From assembly GCA_963727765.1 (NCBI GenBank), contig CAVSGZ010000007.1, positions 372,001 to 436,000 of the forward strand: DNA of 64,000 bases, written 5' to 3'. A program made the translations under genes and the position numbers. This document shows positions 17,610 through 27,300 of the stretch, in pieces (the first letter of the stretch is position 1; each line of letters starts with the position of its first letter). The DNA is from FEN-299 sp963727765 (lineage in GTDB: Bacteria; Acidobacteriota; Vicinamibacteria; Vicinamibacterales; Fen-181). Under the pieces are notes generated by a model, which was not told the DNA's origin, ran no database searches, and saw nothing but the letters and a program-made list of their open reading frames with translations.

Positions 17610-18797
17610 TCAGTGGACCGGCGTCGCCGGGTTGCGGACGGCCAGCAGCACGGAGGCCGAGCCGTCTGACCAGTGGTAGCCGAACGAGAAGGTCAGCGGC
17701 CTGACCGCCTTCGGATCGGAGTAGACCAGGGCCATGTCCGGCTGGTACCCGTAGTTGAAGTCCTTGATCGGCTTGTCGTACTTTCCGTAGAAGGTCACCT
17801 TCCACTCCGGCGCCTTGAGGTAGCGGAGCGGGATCCCGGAGTCGTCTTCGAGGATCAGGCGCGACTTGTCGAGCAGCAGGCGGCGCACGACCGTGAAGTC
17901 GCTCGTGTGGAGCAGGTAGGACGCCGACTTGAGGAACGTCACGTACGGCGCCTGGTGCTCGAGGTACGGGATCACACCGGGCCGCTGCGGAAGGGCCTTG
18001 TCCTCGGCCTGGGCACGGAAGTAGACGACCGACTGCGGCTCGTGGCCCGGCCGCTCGAAGACCAGTTCCACCGCGGACGCGATCTTGCGGGCCTTGTCAG
18101 ACGGCGTGCGCGGACGCAGCTGGCCGTCTTCGGCAATCTCCATCTCCTTCGCGCTGACGAGCCGCGCGTCCATGCGGACCAGCGACAGGGCGACGAGCGG
18201 CAGCGTGCCGCGAAGCTCCTGAGAAGCCGTGTCCTGCATCATGTGGCTCGTAATGAAGTAGTTTCTCGACAGCAGGTCGTTGAGCGCGTGGCGGGTTTCC
18301 TCGAGCAGCAGCGTCAACCGCTGGTTCGGAAGCCGATCGAGCACCGGAAGGACGCCCACCGGCTCAAGGCCAAAGAGCACATAACGTCGGCAGTCGGGGA
18401 ACAGCACGATCGCATTCAGGATGTCGGGCCCGCTGAACGGATACATCAGCGTGTCGCAGGTGCCGGTCACCGGAGCCAGTTCCTTGTCCCGCCAGGTGTC
18501 CATGTCCGCGAAGCGCTCGCGGGTCGCCTTCGTCCACTGGCTGTCGAACTCCCGCTGCCACGCCTGCCACTCGGGCTTGGCGGCCACCTCGGCCAGCGGA
18601 CCCGGAGCAGCGGGCGCGAGGCCCGCGAGCATCCGCGCCGTGTCGGTCAACTCACTGGATGATACGGGCGCCGCGGCCTGGCGCTTGGCGGCCGGGGCCT
18701 TGCGGCGAGCGGCGACGGTGGACGGCTCACAGCCCAGCGATCCGACGACCGACAGGGTGAGGACCAGCGACAAGAAGCGCAACGCGTGATTGGACAT
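17610..18797 (-). CDS. Putative lipoprotein of unknown function, operon with a metallopeptidase
   Basis: This protein of 395 aa starts MSNHALRFLSLVLTLSVVGSLGC, a signal peptide ending in a Cys that may be lipidated (lipobox SLGC is imperfect). A Lys/Ala-rich linker follows (about residues 25-45), then a globular domain with no known motif. The C-terminal part is beta-rich (FTFSFGYHWSDGSASVLLAVRN). The metallopeptidase gene begins 14 bases downstream, so the pair is co-expressed and probably acts together at the envelope. I do not recognise the family. Confidence 0.65.
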   Translation of the reverse strand: MSNHALRFLSLVLTLSVVGSLGCEPSTVAARRKAPAAKRQAAAPVSSSELTDTARMLAGLAPAAPGPLAEVAAKPEWQAWQREFDSQWTKATRERFADMDTWRDKELAPVTGTCDTLMYPFSGPDILNAIVLFPDCRRYVLFGLEPVGVLPVLDRLPNQRLTLLLEETRHALNDLLSRNYFITSHMMQDTASQELRGTLPLVALSLVRMDARLVSAKEMEIAEDGQLRPRTPSDKARKIASAVELVFERPGHEPQSVVYFRAQAEDKALPQRPGVIPYLEHQAPYVTFLKSASYLLHTSDFTVVRRLLLDKSRLILEDDSGIPLRYLKAPEWKVTFYGKYDKPIKDFNYGYQPDMALVYSDPKAVRPLTFSFGYHWSDGSASVLLAVRNPATPVH

Positions 18798-18879
18798 GGG
18801 ACCTTTCGGGCACTGGCCGAAGACCGACCACGCTTATCCTACCAAGCCGCGTCGCGGCAGTCAGCAGGAAAGCGCCGTT

Positions 18880-18920
18880 GGCTCGCGCGGCTTGACACAC
18901 CCCGCGCGAGCCGATAGTCT
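18880..18920 (+). promoter_or_regulatory. Sigma70-type promoter embedded in an 11-bp inverted repeat
   Basis: TTGACA at 18892-18897 and TAGTCT at 18915-18920 are separated by 17 bases. The -35 box lies in the loop of a perfect inverted repeat, GGCTCGCGCGG (18880-18890) and CCGCGCGAGCC (18902-18912). The start codon is only 9 bases past the -10 box, so the transcript should be leaderless. The palindrome is a candidate operator for a repressor that would block the -35 box, or it forms a hairpin in readthrough RNA. Confidence 0.6.
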
Positions 18921-18929
18921 GCCGGCGCG

Positions 18930-19478
18930 ATGAAACTCGCCTTCATTGGAACCCACGGCGTCGGCAAGACGACGCTTTGCTACGATCTGGCCGCGGCGCT
19001 CAAGAGACAGAACATCAATGTGGACATGGTCAAGGAGGTCGCGCGCCTCTCGCCGCTGCCCATCAACCGCAAGACCTCACTCGACGCGCAGACCTGGATC
19101 CTCATGACGCAGGTGGCCGAGGAGATCAGGTCGTCGGCCCACCACGAAGTCGTCGTGTGCGACCGCGCGGTGCTCGACAACTACGCCTACATGAGCTTCG
19201 CCTGCGGGCGGCAGAAGGCGGTCGAGCGGTTCATCGACCACTGGATGAAGACCTACACGCTGCTCTTCAAGGTGCCGATCTCGGGTCAGGCCGCCGCGGA
19301 CGGGGTGCGCGATACCGACGAGTTCTTCATGCGGCAGATCGACCAGCTCGTCGACACCCTGCTCGCGGAGAAGAAGATCCCCTTCGAGCGGCTTCCCGAG
19401 GGGCGCCGCGACGCCTGGATCGACATCGTCAAAGACGTGGTCCTGAGGCATCCGGAACTCGACGCGCGCCTAATCTAG
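18930..19478 (+). CDS. P-loop nucleotide kinase-like ATPase (AAA_28 type)
   Basis: This small cytosolic protein of 182 aa begins with MKLAFIGTHGVGKTTLCYDL, so the Walker A loop sits at residues 7-15. A Walker B-like VVVCDRAVLDNYAYM follows at about residues 80-94. The layout resembles NadR-type ribosylnicotinamide kinases and other AAA_28 proteins that phosphorylate small molecules, but the substrate is unknown. No Shine-Dalgarno is present, and the promoter 9 bases upstream implies a leaderless transcript controlled by a palindrome. It stands alone between two divergent or convergent genes. Confidence 0.72.
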   Translation: MKLAFIGTHGVGKTTLCYDLAAALKRQNINVDMVKEVARLSPLPINRKTSLDAQTWILMTQVAEEIRSSAHHEVVVCDRAVLDNYAYMSFACGRQKAVERFIDHWMKTYTLLFKVPISGQAAADGVRDTDEFFMRQIDQLVDTLLAEKKIPFERLPEGRRDAWIDIVKDVVLRHPELDARLI

Positions 19479-19483
19479 GCTTA

Positions 19484-19543
19484 CCCCTCGACGGTGCTCG
19501 GGGTGCCCTGAGCGAGGGCGCCGTGCGCCTGAGTCGAAGGGCA
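19484..19543. repeat. Imperfect palindromic intergenic element between convergent genes
   Basis: Arms CCCCTCGAC (19484-19492) and GTCGAAGGG (19533-19541) pair with one mismatch. Inside them, GGTGCCCT and AGGGCGCC form a second hairpin. The words CCCTGAGCGAG and GTCGAAGGGC resemble a short palindromic repeat found between genes in many GC-rich bacteria (from memory). It probably acts as a bidirectional terminator for the kinase and the symporter. Confidence 0.45.
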
Positions 19544-19547
19544 GGGC

Positions 19548-21377
19548 TCAAGGCTCAGGCGAAACCGCTGCCTCGGAATCGCTCGGCCACAGCCGCTGCA
19601 TGACGCGCAGCAGCACCACGCCCGACACCACGAAGATCGCGAGCAGGAAGCACGCGTAACCCAGACGGCCGTAGAGGAAGTTGCCCACGGTGAAGAGGGC
19701 CGACCAGATCACCGTGCACCCCGACACCCAGCCGACCAGCGCCAGCGGGATGTTGTCGGCATCGTCGACTTGCCCTCTCTTCTCGAGACCGGCTTCGCGC
19801 CTGATCCGCTCCCAGCCCGGCCCGAACGGCCGGATCCTGGTGTAGAAGGCCACGAGCGTCTCGCGAGAGGTCTCCGGCCCGAGGTAGGCGGTGGCGATCC
19901 AGGACGCGCTCGTCACCGCGATGGTCGCCAACAGGGCGACGTGCGTGCTCAGGGGCAGGCCCATCTTCGCCAGGATCAGGATCCCGATCGACACGGCGAA
20001 CGACACGACCATCGCCACCACCTCGCACCAGGCGTTGACGCGCCACCAGAACCAGCGGACGAGGTAGAGCAGCCCCGTTCCCGCACCGATCTGGAGAATG
20101 ATGTCGAAGGCATCCTTCGCCGAATCGAGCAGGTACACCATCCCGGAGGAGGCGAAGAACAGGATGATCGTGACAATGCGGCCGACAGCCACGTAGTGCT
20201 TCTCGCCCCGGTCCTTCCGGATGAATCGCCGGTAGAAGTCGTGCACCAGGTAGGACGCGCCCCAGTTGAGGTGCGTGAGGATGGTGGAGGAATTGGCCGC
20301 GATGAGGCCGCCCACCATGAGGCCGATGAAGCCGACGGGCAGGAACTTCAGCATCGCAGGGAACGCGATGTCATGCCCGAGCAGGTGCGGGTCGAGATGC
20401 GGAAACGCCGCCTGGATGTCCGAGAGATGCGGGTAGACCAGGATCGAGCACAGCGCCGTGATGATCCACGGCCACGGGCGCAGGACGTAGTGCGCGACGT
20501 TGAAGAAGAGCACCGCGCCGAGCGCGTCCTTCTCGGACTTGGACGCGAGCATGCGCTGCGCGATGTAGCTGCCGCCGCCCGGCTCCGCGCCGGGGTACCA
20601 GACCGCCCACCACTGGACCGCGATCGGCATCACGAAGACGGCCACGGCGAGGTCCCAGTTGCTCCTGAAGTCGGGCAGGATGTTGAGGTAGTTGATGCCG
20701 CCCGGTCCCTTGGCCACCGAGAGCTTCGTGATGAGACCGCTCAGGCCGCCCACCTGGGGCGCGTGCAGCGCAAAATAGGCCGCCGCGATGACCGCCGTCA
20801 TCTTGATGAAGAACTGCACCATGTCGATGACGAGCACGCCCCACAGGCCCGAGTGGGTGGCGAACACGACGTTCAGGCTGCCGACCAGCAGCAGCGTCTG
20901 CCAGCGCTCGAGTCCGAAGAGCACCCCCGCGATCTTGCACGCCGCGAGGTTGACCGTCGCCATGATCATGCAGTTGAAGAACAGCCCCAGGTACACCGAG
21001 CGGAAGCCCCGGACGACGCTGGCCGCGGTGCCGGAGTAGCGGACCTCGTAGAACTCGAGGTCGGTCATCACGCCCGAGCGACGCCAGAGCCTCGCGTAGA
21101 AGAACACCGTCGAGACGCCCGTCAGCACGAAGGCCCACCACACCCAGTTGCCGGCGACGCCGTTCCGCCGCACGATGTCGGTGACCAGGTTCGGCGTGTC
21201 GCTGCTGAAGGTGGTCGCCACCATCGAGAGGCCGGCGAGCCACCACGGCACCGCGCGCCCGGACACGAAGAACTCCGACGTGCTGCGGCCGGCCCGCTTG
21301 CCGAAGAACAGGGCGGGGACGAAGCAGACCAGCAGCGAGACGGCGACGATGACCCAATCGACGAGTTGAAGGTGCAT
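19548..21377 (-). CDS. Sodium:solute symporter family protein
   Basis: This integral inner-membrane protein of about 609 aa belongs to the SSS family, which couples solute uptake to sodium. At least twelve hydrophobic segments are visible. Family landmarks include GRSTSEFFVSGRAVPWWLAGLSMVAT (first helix loop), a DTPNLVTDIV stretch, and GGLIAANSSTILTHLNWGASYLVHDFYRR, which matches the sodium-binding region of SSS helix 8. The start MHLQLVDW at 21377 follows GGAG at about 10 bases. An upstream extension to 21470 has no signal. Sugar, proline or other substrates cannot be told apart. It is divergent from L-serine dehydratase, so a link to amino-acid uptake is possible but unproven. Confidence 0.88.
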   Translation of the reverse strand: MHLQLVDWVIVAVSLLVCFVPALFFGKRAGRSTSEFFVSGRAVPWWLAGLSMVATTFSSDTPNLVTDIVRRNGVAGNWVWWAFVLTGVSTVFFYARLWRRSGVMTDLEFYEVRYSGTAASVVRGFRSVYLGLFFNCMIMATVNLAACKIAGVLFGLERWQTLLLVGSLNVVFATHSGLWGVLVIDMVQFFIKMTAVIAAAYFALHAPQVGGLSGLITKLSVAKGPGGINYLNILPDFRSNWDLAVAVFVMPIAVQWWAVWYPGAEPGGGSYIAQRMLASKSEKDALGAVLFFNVAHYVLRPWPWIITALCSILVYPHLSDIQAAFPHLDPHLLGHDIAFPAMLKFLPVGFIGLMVGGLIAANSSTILTHLNWGASYLVHDFYRRFIRKDRGEKHYVAVGRIVTIILFFASSGMVYLLDSAKDAFDIILQIGAGTGLLYLVRWFWWRVNAWCEVVAMVVSFAVSIGILILAKMGLPLSTHVALLATIAVTSASWIATAYLGPETSRETLVAFYTRIRPFGPGWERIRREAGLEKRGQVDDADNIPLALVGWVSGCTVIWSALFTVGNFLYGRLGYACFLLAIFVVSGVVLLRVMQRLWPSDSEAAVSPEP

Positions 21378-21454
21378 GGGTGCTGTGCTCCGGGCCGCGC
21401 CACGATAGCACAGAGTCGCCAGCGGTGTTACGCTTCCGAGCGGAGTACAAGACC

Positions 21455-23026
21455 GTGAGTCACCAGGCACCCGGCATCTTCAACGACATCCTCGGCCCCG
21501 TTATGCGGGGGCCGTCGAGTTCCCACACCGCGGGGTCGTATCACATCGCACTCATCGCGAGAGCCCTGCTCGGGGCGGATCCTGTGCGGGCGCACGCGAG
21601 GTTCGACCCGGCGGGGTCCTACGCCAGGGTTTACCAGGAACAGGGGGTGGACCGGGCCTTCGCCCTGGGTTTGCTGGGATGGCCGCTCACCGACGCGCGC
21701 TTCTTCGACGCGGTCGCAGAGGCAAGGACCGCGAGTCTGGACCTGACATTTGGCGTCGAGCCGCTGCTGGAGGCAGACCATCCGAACACGGTCGACCTGT
21801 CGCTGGCAGGGGCGGATGGCCGCTCCGTCACCTTGCGCGCGAAATCGGTCGGCGGCGGGGCGATCGAAGTGACACGAGTCGACGACTGGCCGGTCAGCCT
21901 GGGCGGAGAGGCGCACGTGTCGCTCGTCGAGATCGACGCTGCCGCCGAGGCCGAGGCGATGGACGTCATCGCTAGGGATGGCGGCGTTCTCGGGGAGGCG
22001 GTGCGTATCGATCGAGGAGACGCTCGCCTGTTGGTGGTCTCGCGCGTCACGCCACTTGGGCCGGGCGCTGGGGCTCGCGTTCGCGCCGTCCCCGGCGTGC
22101 GCTCGCTACGCGAGCTGCCGCCGATAGCCCACGTCAAACACGGGCAGCCGCTCTTCGAGTCGGCTGAAGAGATGCTGGCGTTGGCCGAGGATCGCGGGTG
22201 CTCGCTCGGCCAGGTCGGGATCGCGTACGAGTGTCAGCAGCTGGGCCTTGACGAAGAGTCTGTCGTCGCGGAAATGGCTCGCCGCCTCGCCGTCATGCGC
22301 GCCGCAGTTCGCGACGGGCTGAGCGCGACGGCCGCGCCGATGCAGCTGCTCACGCCGACGGCCCGCCGCGTGTTCGATGCGGAGCGGGCAGAGCAGGTGG
22401 CGGTTGGCGGCCTGCACACGCGGGCGGCCGCGCGCGCCATGGCGGTCATGCACGTCAACGGGGCGATGGGCGTCGTCTGCGCGGCGCCCACCGGCGGGTC
22501 GGCGGGCGTGATTCCCGGCGCGATCGTGTCGCTGATGGAAGAGCGGGGACTCGGGGAGGCCGCGGCGGTTCGGGCGTTGTTCGCGGCCGCGGCCGTGGGG
22601 CTGATCGTGTCGTGCCGTGCGACGTTCGCCGCCGAGGTCGCCGGCTGCCAGGTCGAGATCGGCGCCGCGGGCGCCATGGCGGCCGCGGCGGTGGTGGAGG
22701 CCGCGGGTGGGACGGCGCGCCAGGCCGCCGACGCCGCGGCCATCGCCTTCCAGAACACCATGGGGTCTGTCTGCGACCTGGTGCACGGCATCGTCGAGAT
22801 TCCGTGCCACACGAGGAATGCCGCGGCGGCCGCGTCGGCGTTCGTCTGCGCCGACCTCGCGATGGGCGGCTACGTGAATCCCATCGGCCTCGACGATACA
22901 ATCGACGCCGTCTATGCCGTGGGACGTATGATGCCGGCCGAGCTGCGGTGCACGGCCCGAGGCGGCCTGGCGGTGACGCCGAGCGCGCTGCGGCTGCACA
23001 GGCGCACGCCCGGCGGTCGCGCTTGA
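21455..23026 (+). CDS. sdaA: L-serine ammonia-lyase, iron-sulfur dependent, single chain
   Basis: This enzyme (about 523 aa) deaminates L-serine to pyruvate and ammonia with a 4Fe-4S cluster. It is a one-chain type: an N-terminal beta domain (FNDILGPVMRGPSSSHTAGS) is followed by an alpha domain. The alpha domain carries the cluster cysteines in VVCAAPTGGSAGVIPG, VSCRATFAAEVAGCQ, GSVCDLVHG and VEIPCHTRN. GTG at 21455 is the preferred start because GGAG lies about 9 bases upstream and the family N-terminus follows. It is divergent from the symporter and followed after 34 bases by a serine hydrolase. SdaA typically provides pyruvate from serine in catabolism. Confidence 0.9.
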   Translation: MSHQAPGIFNDILGPVMRGPSSSHTAGSYHIALIARALLGADPVRAHARFDPAGSYARVYQEQGVDRAFALGLLGWPLTDARFFDAVAEARTASLDLTFGVEPLLEADHPNTVDLSLAGADGRSVTLRAKSVGGGAIEVTRVDDWPVSLGGEAHVSLVEIDAAAEAEAMDVIARDGGVLGEAVRIDRGDARLLVVSRVTPLGPGAGARVRAVPGVRSLRELPPIAHVKHGQPLFESAEEMLALAEDRGCSLGQVGIAYECQQLGLDEESVVAEMARRLAVMRAAVRDGLSATAAPMQLLTPTARRVFDAERAEQVAVGGLHTRAAARAMAVMHVNGAMGVVCAAPTGGSAGVIPGAIVSLMEERGLGEAAAVRALFAAAAVGLIVSCRATFAAEVAGCQVEIGAAGAMAAAAVVEAAGGTARQAADAAAIAFQNTMGSVCDLVHGIVEIPCHTRNAAAAASAFVCADLAMGGYVNPIGLDDTIDAVYAVGRMMPAELRCTARGGLAVTPSALRLHRRTPGGRA

Positions 23027-23060
23027 GAAGGCAGGGAAGAGGCGGGTGAGGACAACGACG

Positions 23061-24332
23061 ATGAGAAGACGACTCGTTGGTGTGCTGGCGGCGGTGACGC
23101 TCCTGGCGGGTGCCGCGGCCTGGGCGCAGGGCTTGCCTGCGACGACGCCCGAGGCGGTGGGCCTGTCGACACCGCGCGTGGGGCGTCTCGTGTCCTTCAT
23201 GCAGGACTCGGTCAAGCAGCAGGAGATCGCCGGCGCCGTAGTCGTCATCGCGAGAGGCGGCAAGGTCGCGGTGGACGAGCCGGTCGGGTGGATGGACGTC
23301 GAGAAGCGCGTCCCCATGCGGAAGGACACGATCTTCCGCATGGCCTCGATGACCAAGGCCGTGACGTCGGTCGCCGCGGTGATGCTGATGGAGGAGGGGA
23401 AACTGCGGCTCGCCGACCCGGTCTCCCGGTTCATCCCGGCGTTCAAGGCCACGACCGTCGTGGCGCCGGGCCCTGCAGGGACCGGGCGATATGGAGCAGT
23501 GCCGGCGAAGCGCGAGATTACGATCCGCGACCTGCTGACGCACACGGCAGGCATCTGGTACGGAAACGGGCCGGCCGAGGCCGCTTACAAGAGCGCAGGG
23601 CTGCTTGGCTGGTACCTGTCGGACAGGGCGGATCCGATCGGCACGCTGATGGAGCGGCTGGCCTCGCTGCCGTTCGCGGCACAGCCGGGTGAGCGTCATG
23701 TCTACGGTTACTCGACCGACCTCCTCGGTGCCGTCATCGAGAAGGCGTCGGGCATGACGCTCGATGACTTCTTCCGGACGCGGATCTTCGAGCCGCTCAA
23801 GATGGTCGACAGCAGCTTCTTCCTTCCGCCGGACAAGCGCGACCGTCTGGCCACCGTGTACTCGCTCGGCGCGGACGGCAAGATCGCGCGGGCGCCGGAG
23901 AAGGGGACGGGCCAGGGAGACTACGTGGACGGGCCGCGAGCCTGTTTCAGCGGCGGGGCGGGCCTGCTGTCGACGGCCGGCGACTACACGCGATTCCTGC
24001 AGATGCTGCTCAACGGCGGTGAGCTCGACGGCGTGCGGCTGCTCGGCCCGAAATCGGTCGAGATGATGACGTCGAACCAGGTGGGCCGGCTCTATCGCGA
24101 AGACGGCAGCCTGGGGTTCGGCCTGGGCTTCGAGACGACCGAGGACGTGGGCGCGGCGGGCCGTCCCGATTCGCTCGGCGCCTATGGGTGGGGCAGCGCC
24201 TACTACTCGAAGTACTGGGTCGATCCCAGGGAGAAGCTCGTGGCGGTGTTCCTGACGCAGCTCATCCCGGCGGGCACGCTCGACGTGCAGGACAAGTTCC
24301 GCTACCTCGTGTATCAGACGATCGTGAAGTAG
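23061..24332 (+). CDS. Serine hydrolase of the class C beta-lactamase family, secreted
   Basis: This exported protein of 423 aa has signal peptide MRRRLVGVLAAVTLLAGAAAWAQ. The catalytic SxxK is MASMTK, with Ser96 and Lys99. The Tyr motif is YGYST, shorter than the usual YxN, and DLLTHTAGI is a landmark of the family. The family includes esterases, D-aminopeptidases and penicillin-binding-protein-like enzymes as well as beta-lactamases, so antibiotic resistance should not be inferred. It is probably periplasmic. It may share a transcript with sdaA (34-base gap) and converges on the BNR-repeat protein, with a hairpin between them. Confidence 0.87.
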   Translation: MRRRLVGVLAAVTLLAGAAAWAQGLPATTPEAVGLSTPRVGRLVSFMQDSVKQQEIAGAVVVIARGGKVAVDEPVGWMDVEKRVPMRKDTIFRMASMTKAVTSVAAVMLMEEGKLRLADPVSRFIPAFKATTVVAPGPAGTGRYGAVPAKREITIRDLLTHTAGIWYGNGPAEAAYKSAGLLGWYLSDRADPIGTLMERLASLPFAAQPGERHVYGYSTDLLGAVIEKASGMTLDDFFRTRIFEPLKMVDSSFFLPPDKRDRLATVYSLGADGKIARAPEKGTGQGDYVDGPRACFSGGAGLLSTAGDYTRFLQMLLNGGELDGVRLLGPKSVEMMTSNQVGRLYREDGSLGFGLGFETTEDVGAAGRPDSLGAYGWGSAYYSKYWVDPREKLVAVFLTQLIPAGTLDVQDKFRYLVYQTIVK

Positions 24333-24353
24333 GCCGGCGTCTCGGCGCCGGCC
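24332..24353. terminator. Hairpin between convergent genes
   Basis: GGCCGGCG and CGCCGGCC form an 8-bp perfect stem around TCTCGG, placed between the serine hydrolase stop and the BNR-protein stop. No T-tract follows on either strand, so termination by this hairpin is plausible but not proven. Confidence 0.4.
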
Positions 24354-24374
24354 CACCGCACGTGCGCCCGCCAG

Positions 24375-27300
24375 TTACTTGACGCGCGCCAGGCTCGCCT
24401 CTACCGCCGCGACGACGGCCGGCGTCGGGTCGACGTCGGCTTCCTGAATCGTGCCGAACAGTCCGGACAGCTGGTCGTAGAGCCGTCGCAGCACGGCGTC
24501 GGGGGAATCGCCAACAGCCCAGGGCGCGGGCTCTTCCGGCTTTGCTGGCAGCGGCGGCGAGCCCGCCTCGAGCCGGAGGATCTCGTCATGCACGCGGGCG
24601 ATCGCGTTGTAGAGCCTCATCGACAGCGCGAACTGGCGTTCGAGCCCGAGGCGCGGCGTCTTCACGCGCGGATCCATCTTCACGACGAGCGGCGCAGTCC
24701 GGGTCGTTGCGCCGGCCGTCAGGCGCACGGTGTAAGTCCCCGGCATCGCCCACGGCCCCTTGGGCTCCCTGGCCGTGTCGTGCGGCGTCGCGGCGATGGG
24801 GTACGACCAGTCGAATGACTTCGGGGGCGGGTAGTGCAGGTCCCAGACGAATCGATGCATGCCGGCCGTTGCCGCCGGCACTCGCGCGGGTCGGATCCAG
24901 TACGCCGGCCAGTTGCCGATGTCCTTGACCGGCTCGGCCGGATCCGCGCTCGAGAATCGCCGGATCACGGCGCCGGCGCCGTCGAGGATCTCGATCACGA
25001 CCGGACCCGGTGAATGGGAGTTCAGCCAGTAGTCGATCACGGCGCCGTCTGGCGGGTTCTGCCCGGCGGGCTCGTCGGACGGCAGCGGCGTGTCCGTGTT
25101 CTTGTTCCACTGCACCCGCCATGCGTCCTGCGGCTTGTAGAGATGGACGCTGGCCTCCGCTACCGCCGCGTTCACCTGGCGCAGCGCCGTGATGTCGTCG
25201 AGGATCCAGAACGATCGCCCGTGGGTCGCGACTACGAGATCGTCGTCCTTCACGATGAGGTCCCTGATCGACGTGGCTGGCATGTTCAACCGCAGCGACT
25301 GCCAGTGATCCCCGTCGTCGAAGGAGATGTAGACCGACTGCTCGGTCCCCGCGAATAGGAGCCCGCGGCGTTTCGGGTCTTCCCGCACGACGTTGACCGT
25401 CCCGCCGTCGGGAATGCCCGAGGTGATGTGCGTCCACGTGCGGCCACCGTCCCTCGTGCGGTAGATGTGTGGGCGCAGGTCGTCGAGGCGGATCGTGTTG
25501 ACGGCGGCGTAGGCGGTGTTGGCGTCGAAGTGCGAAGCGTCCATCAACGACACCTTGGCCCAAGGCGAGAGCTCGGGCGGCGTTACGTTGGTCCAGTGCT
25601 GCCCGCCGTCGGTCGTGACGTGGATCAGCCCGTCGTCGGTCCCTGCCCAGATGCGTCCGGCTTCGAGCGGCGAGGGCGCGATCGTGTAGACGACGCCGCG
25701 CCTCGACGGCTTCGCTTCGTCGGACCCGCGGTACTTGCCGACGTTGGCCGGCGCCTCCCAGCTGGCGCGCGTGAGGTCCGGGCTGATGGCCGTCCAGTGC
25801 TCTCCGCCGCTGGTGGTCTTCCAGATGCGGTTGGCCGCGAAGTAGAGGACCTTCGGATCGAGCGGTGAGAAGAGCACCGGCTGCGTGCGGATCACGCGGT
25901 AGGCGTTCTCGTCGGTCGGCGCGACGACGGGCGCGATGTTCTGCACCTCTCCGTTGCGGCGGTTGTACCGGGTGACGCGTCCGCCGTACACGATGTCGGG
26001 GTCGAGCGGGTCCGGCGCGACATAGCCGTATTCGTCGACTCCCACCGGGTGCCAATCGCGAAAGGTGATCCGCCCGTCGTCGCCGCGGCTCGAGATGCAC
26101 ACCGAGCCGCTCTCCTGCTGGCCGCTGCACACGCGGTAGGGAAAGGCACTGTCGGCGGCGACGTGGTAGAGCTGGGCCGTCGGCTGGTTGTACCAGGAAC
26201 TCCAAGTCCTGCCGCCGTTGACGGTCACGACGGCGCCCTGGTCCGAGGCGAGCAGGATGATGTCCGGGTTGTCGGGGTTGATCCAGAGCCGGTGGTAATC
26301 GTCGCCACCAGGCGAGCCGCGCAGCGCCGTGAACGTCTGCCCTCCATCCACCGATTTCCAGGTGACGACGCTGGCCGTGTAGACGATGTCCGGGTTCTTC
26401 GGGTCGACCTTGACCTCGGCGAAGTCGTCCTCGCGCTCGGTGACGCACGGGTCCTCGTTGACCAGCGTCCACGTCTCCCCGGCGTCGTCCGACCGGTACA
26501 GACCCGCGCGGTCGCGGGCCTGGATGGTGAGGAAGATTCGCTGCGGCCGGCTCGGGGAGATGCCGATTCCGATCCGCCCCAGGTGGTTCTGCGCGTAGGT
26601 AGGCAGTCCGGCCGTCAGCTGCCGCCAGGTCGTTCCGCCGTCGGTCGACTTGTAGAGGCCGCTGCCCGACCCCGTGAATTCGCCGTTCTCCCAGGGTGCC
26701 TGCCTGTTCTCCCACAGCGCGGCGTAGACGACGTCTGCGTTGGACGGATCGACGACGACGTCGATGCCACCCGTGTTCTCGTCGCGGTAGAGGACCTTCT
26801 GGAACGTCCCGCCGCCGTCGGTCGAGCGGAAGATGCCGCGCTCGGCGTTCGGGCCGTAGGGATGACCGAGCACCGCGACCCACAGGCGGTCGGGGTTGCG
26901 CGGATCGATGGCAATCTGCGGGATCTGCTGGCCGTCGCGAAGACCGAGGTGCCGCCACGTCCTGCCCGCATCGGCCGACCTGTAGATGCCGTCGCCGGTT
27001 GACAGGTCAGGGCGCTGGAGCCCTTCGCCGCTGCCGACGTAGACGATGTTCGGGTTGGAAGGCGCCACGGCGATGGCGCCAATCGACCCGGTTGGCTGGT
27101 CGTCGAAGATCGGCGTCCAGACGCGGCCGTAGTCGGTGCTCTTCCACACGCCGCCGTTGCAGGCGCCGATGTAGAAAACGTTGGGCTGGCCCGGGACTCC
27201 GGTGGCGGCCTTGGTGCGGCCACCGCGGAAGGGGCCGATCATGCGGTAGCGCAGATCACCGCAGCAGGCCCGAAGCAGATCCCGGGACGGCGCGGCGGGC

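Noticed and set aside
23061..24332. Beta-lactamase resistance gene
   Set aside because: The SxxK and fold are shared with many esterases and peptidases, and the second motif is YST and not YxN. Resistance cannot be claimed.
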